Origin: Alphaproteobacteria bacterium MedPE-SWcel
GTDB lineage: Bacteria > Pseudomonadota > Alphaproteobacteria > Rhodobacterales > Rhodobacteraceae
NCBI GenBank assembly: GCA_001874255.1
Contig: MPDC01000012.1
Span: 55,873-119,872, forward strand
Length of the DNA: 64,000 bases
Reading direction: 5' to 3'
Both the position numbers and the translations under genes were made by a program. Numbering within the stretch: position 1 is the stretch's first letter; the number at the start of each line of letters is the position of its first letter. Below are positions 29,913-39,022 of the stretch, in pieces. The notes under the pieces are model-generated. The model was not told where the DNA came from. It did no database searches and worked only from the letters and a program-made list of their open reading frames with translations.

Positions 29913-30260
29913 ATGAGCGAACAACACGCAGATTTCCGAAACCGGCTTCGTCGGTTGGACCGAAAACAAGTGAAACGTGGCCAGAACTATGTGGCCAGGA
30001 TGCGATCCGACGGTTTGATCGTGGTTGAGCCACGAAAAGTGGTTCAGTCCCGGATATCACTTCGGTCCTTGATCCTGTTTGCGCTGGCTGTGCTGATGTT
30101 CAAGGGGCTCTTGATGGCCTCTCTCGGGTTTGACAGCTACAATTACAGAGTGGCAGAGCTCCGCAAGGGGTCGACCCTGGAGCAGGGCGGCGCGCTGATC
30201 ATGCAGAGCGACCCTGTGTCCACATCAATCGCCGAAAAGCTGATCCCGATCTTGCGCTAG
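29913..30260 (+). CDS. Hypothetical single-pass membrane protein, 115 residues
   Basis: Basic N-terminal part (1-45, rich in Arg/Lys: RNRLRRLDRKQVKRGQNY), one hydrophobic segment at about 50-72, then a 40-residue end that would lie in the periplasm (AELRKGSTLEQGGALIMQSDPVSTSIAEKLIP). The positive-inside rule supports an N-in orientation. I recognise no named family. A CtrA-type box lies upstream, which hints at cell-cycle, motility or gene-transfer-agent-type control but proves nothing. Convergent with the DUF1127 gene across a shared terminator. Confidence 0.75.
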   Translation: MSEQHADFRNRLRRLDRKQVKRGQNYVARMRSDGLIVVEPRKVVQSRISLRSLILFALAVLMFKGLLMASLGFDSYNYRVAELRKGSTLEQGGALIMQSDPVSTSIAEKLIPILR

Positions 30261-30287
30261 AACTTGTCCGTGCCGGGGAAACAAGAA

Positions 30288-30317
30288 ACGCGCCGCTGAA
30301 GGTATCCAGCGACGCGT
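30288..30317. terminator. Bidirectional terminator
   Basis: ACGCG-C-CGCTG pairs with CAGCG-A-CGCGT around an 8-nt loop. On the minus strand the stem is followed by TTTCTTGTTT, and on the plus strand by CTCTTC. It sits between the 115-residue membrane protein gene (+) and the DUF1127 gene (-). Confidence 0.7.
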
Positions 30318-30344
30318 CTCTTCATTCAGGTGCCCGAGGCAGGT

Positions 30345-30379
30345 CCGTGCGCCCCCTCAACCCGTGCGCCCCCCCTCAA
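30345..30379. repeat. Direct repeat of 16-18 bp, two copies
   Basis: CCGTGCGCCCCCTCAA (30345-30360) is followed one base later by the same word with two extra C (30362-30379). It lies in the 3' region behind the DUF1127 gene. Significance unknown. Confidence 0.6.
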
Positions 30380-30457
30380 AACGTCGGGTAAGACCGGAAT
30401 TGCTGCTCTGTGCCGCTTAGGGGCCGTCGTCTGCTGGCGGGTGCGACGAGGGCTGCC

Positions 30458-30682
30458 TCAGACCAGAGGGGAATCCGCTCCGATGGCGTCCACATCGCCG
30501 CGGGACAGCCCGATATCGGACAGCTCGCGGTCGGTCAGCGCAGACAATACCTTGCGGGTCATGCGCACGTCATTCCATGTCAGAATTGCCGCGACAAATG
30601 TATTCACAAGAGCGCCGATGCGGCCGATCAGGCCGGAGGTGCCTTGGGCGGTGCGGGTGGTGTCGAATGCAGCCATATCCAC
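30458..30682 (-). CDS. DUF1127 small protein
   Basis: 74 residues. The C-terminal half, RKVLSALTDRELSDIGLSRGDVDAI, is the DUF1127 motif. Such small proteins are abundant in alphaproteobacteria, and some bind RNA or help process small RNAs in Rhodobacter and Agrobacterium relatives. The N-terminal half has a short hydrophobic patch. ATG 30682 or 30676 may be used. Monocistronic, with a terminator at 30288-30317. Confidence 0.85.
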   Translation of the reverse strand: MDMAAFDTTRTAQGTSGLIGRIGALVNTFVAAILTWNDVRMTRKVLSALTDRELSDIGLSRGDVDAIGADSPLV

Positions 30683-31044
30683 GTTCTCTTTGATCTGGTT
30701 TCAGGGATGTCGCATCAGTGCGATGGGCGCCACATATTGGCGGGACCGGCGCCTCACAAGCGTGATTTTCGCATATGTCCCATGCGGCGATTGCATGTCT
30801 TTCGGCTATATTACCAAGGGGTTTCTCGCGATATGGTCCGACGCAGAGAAAACGGTCGCCTGTGGTCTGTCGGGCGTCGTATTTGGCGAGGTGGAGCGAG
30901 ACAAATGACCAAATCCTTTCCAAATGGGTGGTGGAGGATTTCGCCTCTTGTCGGAGTTCGCACGGAAAGCATTTGGCTGTGTTCGCGTTTTGTGCTAGGT
31001 CGCGATCATAAAAAGAAATCTACTGGCAAAGATCGGGCGGTCAG
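30683..31044. other. Gap between DUF1127 gene and ruvC
   Basis: 362 bp holding the divergent promoters. I see a short palindrome TCGCA-TCAG-TGCGA (30710-30723) in the DUF1127 leader and a near-match to the alphaproteobacterial LexA site, GTTC-N7-GTGC (30981-30995), 50 bp before ruvC. Overlapping small open frames are not convincing as genes. Confidence 0.5.
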
Positions 31045-31542
31045 ATGCGAATATTGGGCATTGATCCGGGGCTCAGGTCCCTTGGGTGGGGAGTCATCGA
31101 ATCAAACGGGGCACGGCTGAGCCACGTCGCCAATGGGGTGTGCTGTTCTGATGGTGATGATCTCGGAGAACGGTTGTTGTCGCTGCACAATCAGGTCAGC
31201 GAAATCATCGTTGCCTATGCGCCGGATCAGGCCGCAATCGAGCAGACCTTCGTCAACAAGGACGGAGCCGGGACATTGAAGCTGGGTCAGGCGCGCGGCG
31301 TGGCGTTGCTGACCCTGGCAAAGGCCGGGCTTCCGGTCGGGGAATATGCGCCCAACCGGGTCAAGAAAACGGTCGTGGGCGTCGGGCATGCGGAGAAGGA
31401 ACAGGTGCTGCATATGGTCAAGCTGCAGCTGCCGGGCTGCGCCCCCAAAGGCCCGGACGCGGCGGACGCGCTGGCGATTGCCATTTGTCACGCGTATTAC
31501 GGTGGCAGCAAACAGCGACATTTGAAAGAGGTGGCCAGATGA
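31045..31542 (+). CDS. ruvC: Holliday junction endonuclease RuvC
   Basis: 165 residues. RuvC cuts Holliday junctions symmetrically to resolve recombination intermediates. All four metal-binding acids are in place: Asp7 (GIDPG), Glu66 (AAIEQTFV), Asp138 and Asp141 (GPDAADALA). First gene of ruvC-ruvA-ruvB; its stop overlaps the ruvA start in ATGA. Confidence 0.97.
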   Translation: MRILGIDPGLRSLGWGVIESNGARLSHVANGVCCSDGDDLGERLLSLHNQVSEIIVAYAPDQAAIEQTFVNKDGAGTLKLGQARGVALLTLAKAGLPVGEYAPNRVKKTVVGVGHAEKEQVLHMVKLQLPGCAPKGPDAADALAIAICHAYYGGSKQRHLKEVAR

Positions 31543-32231
31543 TCGGAAAGTTGACCGGGCGGCTCGATTACCGAGCCCTTGACCACATCATGATCGATGT
31601 GCGGGGCGTTGGCTACATTGTGCACTGCTCTGACCGCACGATGGCCAGCCTGCCTGCGGTGGGCGAGGCGGTCCAGCTCTATACCGAATTGCTGGTGCGC
31701 GAGGATCTGATGCAGCTCTATGGCTTCACGTCGCTGGTGGAAAAAGAATGGCACCGTTTGCTGACATCGGTGCAGGGCGTCGGCGCAAAGGTTTCGCTCG
31801 CCATTCTCGGGACGTTGGGACCAGAGGGCGTCAGCCGCGCCATTGCCCTCGGAGACTGGGCGACGGTCAAGGCCGCCAAAGGCGTCGGCCCGAAGACGGC
31901 ACAGCGCATTGTGCTCGACCTGAAGGACAAGGCGCCAGGTGTCATGGCGATGGGCGGGACCGTCGGCCAGGCGCTGGAGGGACCTGATCTGGTGGACGTC
32001 ATCGAGCCGGTGGAGGGGGCCGGGTCCGCAAAGCCCGCGCGAAAATCCGCAGCCAAGGCCCCGTCTGGCGCGGCTGCGGCTTCGGCCGGAGCGCTCTCGG
32101 CGCTCGGCAATCTCGGATATGGCCCCTCTGATGCGGCCGCAGCGGTCGCTGAAGCGGCTGCAAATGCCCCGGAGGCGGGCGAAGCCGAGCTGATCCGGGC
32201 CGCCTTGCGGCTGCTGGCGCCAAAGGGGTAG
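31539..32231 (+). CDS. ruvA: Holliday junction DNA helicase subunit RuvA
   Basis: 230 residues. RuvA binds the four-way junction and recruits RuvB. OB-fold domain (1-65), helix-hairpin-helix region with [13 protein letters not shown] and [19 protein letters not shown] (about 70-135), a long Ala/Pro-rich flexible linker (140-185), and the C-terminal RuvB-contacting domain ([15 protein letters not shown]). Start 31539 is fixed by the ATGA overlap with ruvC. Confidence 0.97.
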   Translation: MIGKLTGRLDYRALDHIMIDVRGVGYIVHCSDRTMASLPAVGEAVQLYTELLVREDLMQLYGFTSLVEKEWHRLLTSVQGVGAKVSLAILGTLGPEGVSRAIALGDWATVKAAKGVGPKTAQRIVLDLKDKAPGVMAMGGTVGQALEGPDLVDVIEPVEGAGSAKPARKSAAKAPSGAAAASAGALSALGNLGYGPSDAAAAVAEAAANAPEAGEAELIRAALRLLAPKG

Positions 32232-32323
32232 GCGATGATGACATTCGAAACCACATGCTGCCTGCGGAACGGCCTGCCTGACGGCCGCGCAATCCAGGGC
32301 GGCTCCACGGCGGGACGGTGGAC

Positions 32324-33343
32324 ATGATCGACGCGGACCCCGCCCTGCGCCCTGACCCCTTGCCCGGGGACAATGATCGCGCCCTGCGTCCGCAGGGGCT
32401 GTCGGAATTCATTGGTCAGGCAGAAGCCCGTGCCAATTTGCGCATCTTTATTGAAAGCGCCCGTCGCCGGAATGAGGCGATGGACCACACGCTGTTTCAT
32501 GGGCCCCCGGGGCTGGGGAAAACGACGCTCGCGCAGATCATCGCCCGCGAGCTGGGGGTGAATTTTCGCATGACTTCCGGTCCTGTGCTCGCGAAGGCCG
32601 GGGATCTTGCTGCGATCCTGACCAATCTGGAAGCGCGCGATGTCCTGTTTATCGACGAGATCCATCGCCTGAACCCGGCGGTGGAGGAGGTGCTGTACCC
32701 GGCGCTCGAAGACTTTGAACTCGATCTGGTCATTGGCGAAGGGCCGGCCGCGCGGACTGTACGGATCGAGCTGCAGCCGTTCACTCTGGTGGGGGCGACA
32801 ACGCGAATGGGTTTGCTGACGACGCCGCTGCGGGACCGGTTCGGTATTCCGACGCGGCTGCAGTTCTACACGATCGACGAGCTGTTCGAGATCGTCAGCC
32901 GCAATGCCCGGAAATTGGGCGCGCCGGCCGAGGATGAGGGCGCACGGGAGATCGCGCGGCGCGCACGCGGCACCCCAAGGATCGCCGGTCGGCTCTTGCG
33001 CCGCGTGGTGGACTTCGCGGTTGTCGAGGGCGATGGAACGATCACGCGCGAGTTGGCGGATAACGCGCTGACGCGGCTGGGGGTTGATCAGTTGGGTCTG
33101 GACGGCGCCGACCGGCGCTATCTGCGTCTGGTCGCTGAAAACTATGGGGGCGGACCTGTGGGCATTGAAACCATGTCAGCGGCCCTGAGCGAAAGCCGGG
33201 ATGCGCTGGAAGAGGTGATCGAGCCCTATCTTCTGCAGCAGGGTTTGATCCAGCGCACCCCGCGCGGCCGGATGCTGGCCCAAAAGGCCTGGCGCCATCT
33301 CGGCCTAGCGCCGCCAAAATCCGCAAATGATCTGTTTTCCTGA
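32324..33343 (+). CDS. ruvB: Holliday junction branch-migration ATPase RuvB
   Basis: 339 residues. AAA+ motor driving branch migration with RuvA. Walker [10 protein letters not shown] (60-68), Walker [10 protein letters not shown] (about 110), [17 protein letters not shown] sensor region, and the C-terminal winged helix with [10 protein letters not shown] use ATG 32324 ([11 protein letters not shown]); GTG 32318 two codons earlier is possible. It lies 92 bp behind ruvA. Confidence 0.97.
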   Translation: MIDADPALRPDPLPGDNDRALRPQGLSEFIGQAEARANLRIFIESARRRNEAMDHTLFHGPPGLGKTTLAQIIARELGVNFRMTSGPVLAKAGDLAAILTNLEARDVLFIDEIHRLNPAVEEVLYPALEDFELDLVIGEGPAARTVRIELQPFTLVGATTRMGLLTTPLRDRFGIPTRLQFYTIDELFEIVSRNARKLGAPAEDEGAREIARRARGTPRIAGRLLRRVVDFAVVEGDGTITRELADNALTRLGVDQLGLDGADRRYLRLVAENYGGGPVGIETMSAALSESRDALEEVIEPYLLQQGLIQRTPRGRMLAQKAWRHLGLAPPKSANDLFS

Positions 33344-33525
33344 TCGAGGTGTCGATTGCGGAAATTGGCGATGGCCATCGTGAATTTGACCGGCGGGCCG
33401 CCCTGCGTGACGGGGCGGTTGACCAAGGGTAACGGACCGATATGAGCCGGACTTCCCCTTGATCACGCGCGCCTGGCTCAATAGATCCCGGCCTGAACAA
33501 AGCCCAGACATCCGGACCACATTGC

Positions 33526-34185
33526 ATGACCGCACTGATGACACCTGAAGAAATAACTCGGCTGTTTACCCGCGAAGACGGATCCTATGCCTTTGCCCGC
33601 TGGGGGCGGCCGATTGCACCGATCGTTTTTGGCGTGCGGGATGAGACCCTGGCGACCGTGAAAGGCGCGGTAGAGGCTGTCGCAACGCTCGCGGGCCATC
33701 AGATGGCAGAGACCGATCCAGAGTTGGGCGCCAACCTCATGTTCTTCTTCTTCCGCGACTGGGAAGAGCTTCTGGATGTGCCCGATCTTGATCAGATGAT
33801 CCCGAACCTGTCATATCTGGTAACGCGGCTCGCCGGCGAGGGCGCCAGTCAGTACCGGGCGTTTCGCTTTGACGATGCAGGCGGCATTCAGGCGGCGTTT
33901 GTCTTCCTGCGGATGCAGGGCGGGATGGCCAAAGTGCCTGCGGAAACGCTGGCCCTGACACAGGCGGTGCAGGTCATGCTGATGTGGGGGCAACAGGCCT
34001 TTTCGGAAGCCTCGCCATTGGCGGTGCTGCCAGACAGCGGCAACACGATCCTGAGGCCGCAGGTCGCGGGCGTGATCGCAGCAGCATATGACCGGATGAT
34101 GCCCGTGGCTTCAGATGATGCCAGTCACGCGCTGCGCCTTTTTGCCCGGCTTCAGGCCCTTCCGGCGTCCGAGGTCGCAGTTTGA
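33526..34185 (+). CDS. Conserved-looking hypothetical protein between ruvB and ybgC
   Basis: 219 residues, no signal peptide or membrane segment. The sequence alternates helices and strands with a FARWGRPIAPIVFGV motif near the N terminus, MFFFFRDWEEL in the middle and a Met/Gln-rich helix near 150. I do not recognise a named domain. Its stop overlaps the ybgC start (TTGA), so it is translated together with the Tol-Pal genes and may belong to that unit. Confidence 0.8.
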   Translation: MTALMTPEEITRLFTREDGSYAFARWGRPIAPIVFGVRDETLATVKGAVEAVATLAGHQMAETDPELGANLMFFFFRDWEELLDVPDLDQMIPNLSYLVTRLAGEGASQYRAFRFDDAGGIQAAFVFLRMQGGMAKVPAETLALTQAVQVMLMWGQQAFSEASPLAVLPDSGNTILRPQVAGVIAAAYDRMMPVASDDASHALRLFARLQALPASEVAV

Positions 34186-34571
34186 CACATCAGTTCGCCG
34201 TCACTGTCTACTATGAAGACACCGACATGGGCGGGATCGTCTACCACGCCAATTTCCTGCGCTACATCGAACGGGCCCGAAGCGATTTCGTGCGCAGCAT
34301 GGGCGTCGACCAGAATGCGATGCGCGACAATGGTGTTGTCTGGGTGGTCACCCGCATTGAGGCGGACTATCGTTCTCCCGCGCGGTTCGAGGATGAGCTG
34401 ATCGTGGAAACCAGCGTCACTGCAGTCACTTCTGCGCGCCTCACGATGGCGCAGGTCGTGCGCCGCGGGGAGCAGGAGCTGTTTCGTGCCGTGGTCACGG
34501 CTGTGTGCATGGATATGCACAGCGGCAAGCCCCTGCGATTACCGGCAGAAGTTCGCGCATCTCTCCAATAA
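34182..34571 (+). CDS. ybgC: Tol-Pal-associated acyl-CoA thioesterase
   Basis: 129-residue hot-dog thioesterase always found ahead of tolQ. The 4-hydroxybenzoyl-CoA thioesterase-type motif YYEDTDMGGIVYHANFLRY (10-28) contains the catalytic Asp and the conserved HANFLRY. The start is TTG 34182, overlapping the previous stop in TTGA; the next possible start would cut into the catalytic motif. tolQ follows after 112 bp. Confidence 0.93.
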   Translation: MTHQFAVTVYYEDTDMGGIVYHANFLRYIERARSDFVRSMGVDQNAMRDNGVVWVVTRIEADYRSPARFEDELIVETSVTAVTSARLTMAQVVRRGEQELFRAVVTAVCMDMHSGKPLRLPAEVRASLQ

Positions 34572-34595
34572 ACACAGGCTCAGCACGCTGTTTCC

Positions 34596-34625
34596 TTGGC
34601 AAAGCTGCGGGTTTTCCGCTAACGT
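34596..34625 (+). promoter_or_regulatory. Candidate sigma70-type promoter before tolQ
   Basis: TTGGCA (34596-34601), 18 bp, TAACGT (34620-34625), ending 58 bp before the tolQ ATG in the 112-bp ybgC-tolQ gap. A resemblance only; no start site is known. Confidence 0.3.
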
Positions 34626-34683
34626 CGGCAACAATTGGGCCGCGCGCATCAAACGACGCGGCAACTGGCGATAGAGCAGGCAG

Positions 34684-35379
34684 ATGGAAGCAGAAACTCT
34701 GGCATTGGCGCAGGAGATTGATTTCTCCATGTGGGGGCTGTTTGCGCGTGCGACGCTGACGGTGAAATTCGTGATGATCATGCTGGTCGGGGCGTCGGTC
34801 TGGTCCTGGTCGATTTTCCTCCAGAAACTTTTCAGCTACCGATCAGCCAGACGCGAGGCGCAGGTGTTCGAGCGGTCCTTCTGGTCGGGCAACCCGCTGG
34901 ATGAATTGTTCGACGAGATCGGACAGGACCCTGCCGGGCATTGCCAGCGGATCTTTGTATCAGGCATGACGGAGTGGCGCCGCAGTCATCGCACCGACGG
35001 GGCCTTGATCCCGGGCGCACAGGCGCGGATCGATCGCTCCATGGATGTGGCGATTTCCAAGGAAAGCGAAAGCCTGCAGGGTGGATTGCAGATCCTTGCG
35101 ACCATCGGCTCCACCGCCCCTTTCATCGGGCTTTTCGGCACGGTCTGGGGCATCATGAACGCCTTTATCGAGATCGCGGAACAGCAAAACACAAACCTTG
35201 CGGTGGTGGCGCCCGGCATTGCGGAGGCGCTGTTGGCCACGGGGCTTGGGTTGCTCGCAGCCATTCCGGCGGTGATCTTCTACAACAAACTGTCCGCCGA
35301 TGCGGATCGGATCATCGGCGGATACGAGGCGTTTGCCGACGAGTTCGCCACCATATTCTCACGCCAGTTGGACGGCTGA
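34684..35379 (+). CDS. tolQ: Tol-Pal system proton channel subunit TolQ
   Basis: 231 residues, ExbB/MotA family. With TolR it uses the proton gradient to energise TolA during outer-membrane constriction at division. Three membrane segments: about 18-38, 136-158 (after a large cytoplasmic loop, STAPFIGLFGTVWGIMNAF) and 172-198 (GIAEALLATGLGLLAAIPAVIFYN). ATG 34684 follows AGCAGGCAG. tolR starts 3 bp after the stop. Confidence 0.97.
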   Translation: MEAETLALAQEIDFSMWGLFARATLTVKFVMIMLVGASVWSWSIFLQKLFSYRSARREAQVFERSFWSGNPLDELFDEIGQDPAGHCQRIFVSGMTEWRRSHRTDGALIPGAQARIDRSMDVAISKESESLQGGLQILATIGSTAPFIGLFGTVWGIMNAFIEIAEQQNTNLAVVAPGIAEALLATGLGLLAAIPAVIFYNKLSADADRIIGGYEAFADEFATIFSRQLDG

Positions 35380-35382
35380 GCC

Positions 35383-35868
35383 ATGGGGGCTGCTGTACAA
35401 CAGGGTGGTGCAGGCGGGCGCCGACGCGGAAGGCGCCGCTCGCGGACGCGCCCCATGGCTGAAATCAACGTCACGCCCTTTGTCGATGTCATGCTGGTTC
35501 TGTTGATCATCTTCATGGTGGCCGCGCCCTTGATGACCGTGGGCGTGCCGGTGGAGCTGCCAAAGACGGCTGCCGGGGCTTTGCCGGGGGAGGAGGAGGA
35601 GCCCTTGACCGTGACCGTGACGGCGGGCGGTGAGATCCAGATCCAGACGACACCGGTGGCACGCGATGATCTTGTCGGGCGCTTGCGGGCGATTGCAGCG
35701 GAGCGCAGCTCGGAGCGGGTCTATCTGCGTGCAGACGGGGCGATTGCCTATGGTGACGTGATGCAGATCATGGGCGCGCTCAACGCGGGCGGATTTGGGA
35801 ATGTGGGGCTGGTGACGGACACCGGCGGGCCCACATTCGACGGGCGACCTGCGCCTCAGGGCGAATAA
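35383..35868 (+). CDS. tolR: Tol-Pal system protein TolR
   Basis: 161 residues, ExbD family. Basic cytoplasmic N terminus (GGRRRGRRRSRTRPM), then INVTPFVDVMLVLLIIFM (about 29-46), the single membrane helix with the proton-carrying Asp, and a periplasmic domain. ATG 35383 directly follows the tolQ stop. Partner of TolQ and TolA. Confidence 0.96.
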   Translation: MGAAVQQGGAGGRRRGRRRSRTRPMAEINVTPFVDVMLVLLIIFMVAAPLMTVGVPVELPKTAAGALPGEEEEPLTVTVTAGGEIQIQTTPVARDDLVGRLRAIAAERSSERVYLRADGAIAYGDVMQIMGALNAGGFGNVGLVTDTGGPTFDGRPAPQGE

Positions 35869-35881
35869 GACGGGGGCCGAT

Positions 35882-37075
35882 GTGCAGACAGGCACAAAGA
35901 TCTCTGTTGCCGGGCACGGGGTCCTCGTTGCCTGGGCGCTTGTCGGAGGGTGGTTCCACTCCGACCCGCTGCCATTTCAAAGTCAGGATGTCTCGATCAT
36001 CTCGGCCGAGGAGTTTGCCCGGCTGACGGAGCAGCGCGCTGCGCCAGAGGTGGCCGATGTCCCCGTCGCGCCGACTGCGCCTTCGGTACCGGACGGCACC
36101 CCGTCGATCCCGGATCGTCCCGAGCCTGCTCCGGTCCCACCGACAGAACGGCCACAACCTATTGAAACGCCGGTGGAAGAGGCCGAGCCAGAGCCGCCCG
36201 CACCGGAGCCCACACCCGAGGTCCCCAGCCTTGTGCCGGACGCGCCCGTGCTGCCGGAGCCTGTGACCGATTTGCCGCGCACCGCCGAGCCGCAAGTCTC
36301 GCGCCCAACGGACCGGGTTGCGCCGGACCCTGTGAGGCCGCCGGAGCCGGACACGCAGGTCGATGACATTGCGCGCGAGGCGATTGTCCCTGATGACGGG
36401 GCCGACGCCACGCAACCGGTGCAGGATGCCACCGCCCCGGAAGCGGCGAGCGACCGTATCGTCACCGAAGCGGAGGCAGACACTGCGGAGCCGACAGCGC
36501 CTTTGGCCACGTCGCGCCCCAAAAGCCGTCCCGCCAGTCCGGTCCCGCCGACAGCAGAGGCATCAGAGCCCCAGAGAGAGCCTCTGACGGAGCCCGAGAC
36601 AGAGCCCGAGGCGACCCGCGCAGACGAGAAAGACGAGAAAAACGAACAAGATCCGGAACCAAGCCCCGAAGTGGAGCGTTCAGCAGTGGACGAGGCGTTG
36701 GCACAAGCGCTGTCCGGGGCGGGGGACGTTCAGGCCGACGAGCCCTCTGGCCCGCCGATGACCGAAGGAGAACGGGATGCGCTGCGGATTGCAGTCTCAC
36801 AGTGCTGGAACGTCGGCTCCCTGTCGAGCGAAGCGCTGCGGACAACGGTGGTCGTCGCTTTGTCCTTGTCCCGGGACGGCGTGCCGGACACTGGCTCGAT
36901 CCGGATGCTGTCCAGCTCTGGCGGGTCGTCGGGGGCGGCCAAACAGGCCTATGAGGCGGCCCGGCGCGCAATTATACGTTGCGGGTCGAAAGGTTTTGAT
37001 CTTCCCACTGACAAATATGGCCAGTGGCGTGATATTGAGATGACATTCAATCCCGAAAGGATGCGGATCAAATGA
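35882..37075 (+). CDS. tolA: Tol-Pal system protein TolA
   Basis: 397 residues. One membrane anchor near the N terminus (about 8-24), a long spacer (about 40-275), and a C-terminal domain ([25 protein letters not shown], about 305-397) of the TolA/TonB type that contacts Pal and TolB. The spacer is Pro/Glu/Asp-rich rather than the Ala/Lys helix of enterobacterial TolA. The start is GTG 35882; the out-of-frame ATG at 35880 overlaps it. Its end overlaps tolB in ATGA. Confidence 0.9.
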   Translation: MQTGTKISVAGHGVLVAWALVGGWFHSDPLPFQSQDVSIISAEEFARLTEQRAAPEVADVPVAPTAPSVPDGTPSIPDRPEPAPVPPTERPQPIETPVEEAEPEPPAPEPTPEVPSLVPDAPVLPEPVTDLPRTAEPQVSRPTDRVAPDPVRPPEPDTQVDDIAREAIVPDDGADATQPVQDATAPEAASDRIVTEAEADTAEPTAPLATSRPKSRPASPVPPTAEASEPQREPLTEPETEPEATRADEKDEKNEQDPEPSPEVERSAVDEALAQALSGAGDVQADEPSGPPMTEGERDALRIAVSQCWNVGSLSSEALRTTVVVALSLSRDGVPDTGSIRMLSSSGGSSGAAKQAYEAARRAIIRCGSKGFDLPTDKYGQWRDIEMTFNPERMRIK

Positions 37076-38409
37076 GAAACGCTCTGGCGACACTATTCCT
37101 TGGCCTTTCGATGCTGGTGCCGATTGCTGCGGCACCGGGGTGGGCACAGGCGCAGGACGGGCCGCTGCGGATCGAGATCACGGATGGTGTGATCGAGCCA
37201 TTGCCCTTTGCGGCGCCTGATTTCATCGCCGACACCCCGGAAGCTGCTCAATATGCGGCTGACATCGCCCGGGTCATCGCATCGGATCTTGTGGGCTCGG
37301 GGCTGTTTCGCGAGATCCCGCAGGTCGCCTATATCTCCTCATATGCGGATTTTGATGCGGCGGTGAATTTCACCGATTGGAAGGCGATCAACGCACAGGC
37401 GCTGATCACCGGCGCCGTCGGTGTATCAGGGGACCGGATCGCTGTGCGGTTCCGAGCCTATGATGTCTTTGCCGGGCAGGAGCTTGGCTCTGGTCTGCAA
37501 CTGTCTGGAACGACAGACGGCTGGCGTCGCATTGCCCATAAAGTTGCGGATACGATCTATTCCCGCCTGACGGGGGAGGGCGGCTATTTCGACAGCCGCG
37601 TGGTGTTCGTGTCCGAGACGGGACCGAAAAACGACCGCAAGAAGCGATTGGCGATCATGGATTATGATGGCGCCAATGTGCAGTATCTGACCAGCTCCAA
37701 CGATATTGTCCTGGCGCCGCGGTTCTCGCCGACCGGCGACCGGGTGCTCTATACCAGCTATGAAAGCGGCTTTCCACAGATCCACGTGCTGGACGTGGGA
37801 AAGGTGCAGCGCCGGATCCTGTCTGCGGGCAACGGCACCATGAGCTTTGCCCCGCGCTTTGCCCCGAACGGGCAAACGGTCGTCTATTCACAATCCGAAG
37901 GCGGAAATTCCGACCTGTATTCGATGGATATCAACAGTGGCGCCACCCAGCGCCTGACCAGCGCCCCGTCGATCGAAACCGCGCCCTCGTTCTCTCCGGA
38001 TGGCAGCCAGATCGTGTTCGAAAGCGATCGCTCCGGCGCGTCGCAGCTCTACATCATGGCGGCGACCGGTGGCGAGGCAAAGCGGATCAGCTTCGGGCAG
38101 GGGCGCTATGGCACCCCGGTCTGGTCGCCGCGCGGCGATTACATCGCCTTCACCAAGCAGAACGCGGGTCGGTTCCATATCGGTGTGATGCGCACCGACG
38201 GCAGCGAAGAGCGGCTGTTGACGGCATCGTTTCTTGACGAAGGGCCCACATGGTCGCCAAACGGTCGTGTGATCATGTTTACGCGCGAAACCCAAGGTGC
38301 GGCAGGACAGGCGCGGCTTTATTCCGTTGATGTGTCGGGGCGCAATCTGAAACCGGTCAAGACACCTGACGGCGCCTCGGATCCATCCTGGTCGCCGCTG
38401 CAGAACTGA
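37072..38409 (+). CDS. tolB: Tol-Pal system beta-propeller protein TolB
   Basis: 445 residues. Signal peptide 1-26 (ending WAQAQ), an N-terminal alpha/beta domain (30-165) and a six-bladed propeller whose repeats show [45 protein letters not shown] and SPRGDYIAF. It binds Pal in the periplasm. ATG 37072 overlaps the tolA stop. Confidence 0.97.
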   Translation: MRNALATLFLGLSMLVPIAAAPGWAQAQDGPLRIEITDGVIEPLPFAAPDFIADTPEAAQYAADIARVIASDLVGSGLFREIPQVAYISSYADFDAAVNFTDWKAINAQALITGAVGVSGDRIAVRFRAYDVFAGQELGSGLQLSGTTDGWRRIAHKVADTIYSRLTGEGGYFDSRVVFVSETGPKNDRKKRLAIMDYDGANVQYLTSSNDIVLAPRFSPTGDRVLYTSYESGFPQIHVLDVGKVQRRILSAGNGTMSFAPRFAPNGQTVVYSQSEGGNSDLYSMDINSGATQRLTSAPSIETAPSFSPDGSQIVFESDRSGASQLYIMAATGGEAKRISFGQGRYGTPVWSPRGDYIAFTKQNAGRFHIGVMRTDGSEERLLTASFLDEGPTWSPNGRVIMFTRETQGAAGQARLYSVDVSGRNLKPVKTPDGASDPSWSPLQN

Positions 38410-38510
38410 TGACGCGTCTGGCGCGCGCGGTGCGGTATGCCCGTGGCGCAGACATGCATAATATGGTATCAACCCGGCAAGAAATGTCCGATGACACGAG
38501 GCGATTTCAA

Positions 38511-39017
38511 ATGAGCAGACTTAAGACAGCAGTTTTTCTGGTTGCGGGCCTGACGCTTGCGGCCTGTTCGAATGCCAGTTGGGACGATACTTCCGCAGGC
38601 AGCGGAGGCGCGGGGCAGGTCACGCCAGGCAGCGTCGGCGACCCCACCAGCCCCGCTTATTTCCGCGAGGCGATCGGAGACCGGGTGTTGTTCCTTGTGG
38701 ATCAGTCCAGCATTTCTCCGGCGGCACAGACCATTCTGGCCGGGCAGGCGCGCTGGCTGACTGCCAACCCCGATTACGTGGTGACCATCGAAGGCCATGC
38801 GGACGAGCAGGGCACGCGTGAATACAACCTCGCACTCGGCGCACGCCGCGCCAATGCAGCGCGCGAATATCTGATGTCGCAAGGGGTAGCTGGCAGCCGC
38901 ATTCAGGTGGTGTCCTTTGGCAAGGAACGTCCAATCGAAATCTGCTCTGAAGAGAGCTGTTATTCTCAGAACCGCCGGGCCGTCACTGTTCTGGCAGGTG
39001 GCGCAGTGGTGGGCTGA
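38511..39017 (+). CDS. pal: Peptidoglycan-associated lipoprotein Pal
   Basis: 168 residues. Lipoprotein signal with LTLAAC (Cys at about 20), a Gly/Ser-rich linker, and an OmpA-like peptidoglycan-binding domain with TIEGHADEQGTREYNLALGARRA and the closing NRRAVTVL. ATG 38511 (MSRLKTAVFL) is chosen over the longer frame because it begins the signal peptide and has GAGG upstream. Anchors the outer membrane to the wall and is the target of TolA/TolB. Confidence 0.95.
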   Translation: MSRLKTAVFLVAGLTLAACSNASWDDTSAGSGGAGQVTPGSVGDPTSPAYFREAIGDRVLFLVDQSSISPAAQTILAGQARWLTANPDYVVTIEGHADEQGTREYNLALGARRANAAREYLMSQGVAGSRIQVVSFGKERPIEICSEESCYSQNRRAVTVLAGGAVVG

Positions 39018-39022
39018 TCCTG

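Noticed and set aside
30300..30457. Possible CcsR-like small RNAs behind the DUF1127 gene
   Set aside because: In Rhodobacter sphaeroides a DUF1127 gene is followed by sRNAs with CCUCCUCCC loops. I looked on the minus strand here and found GAGGGGG runs, not that motif.
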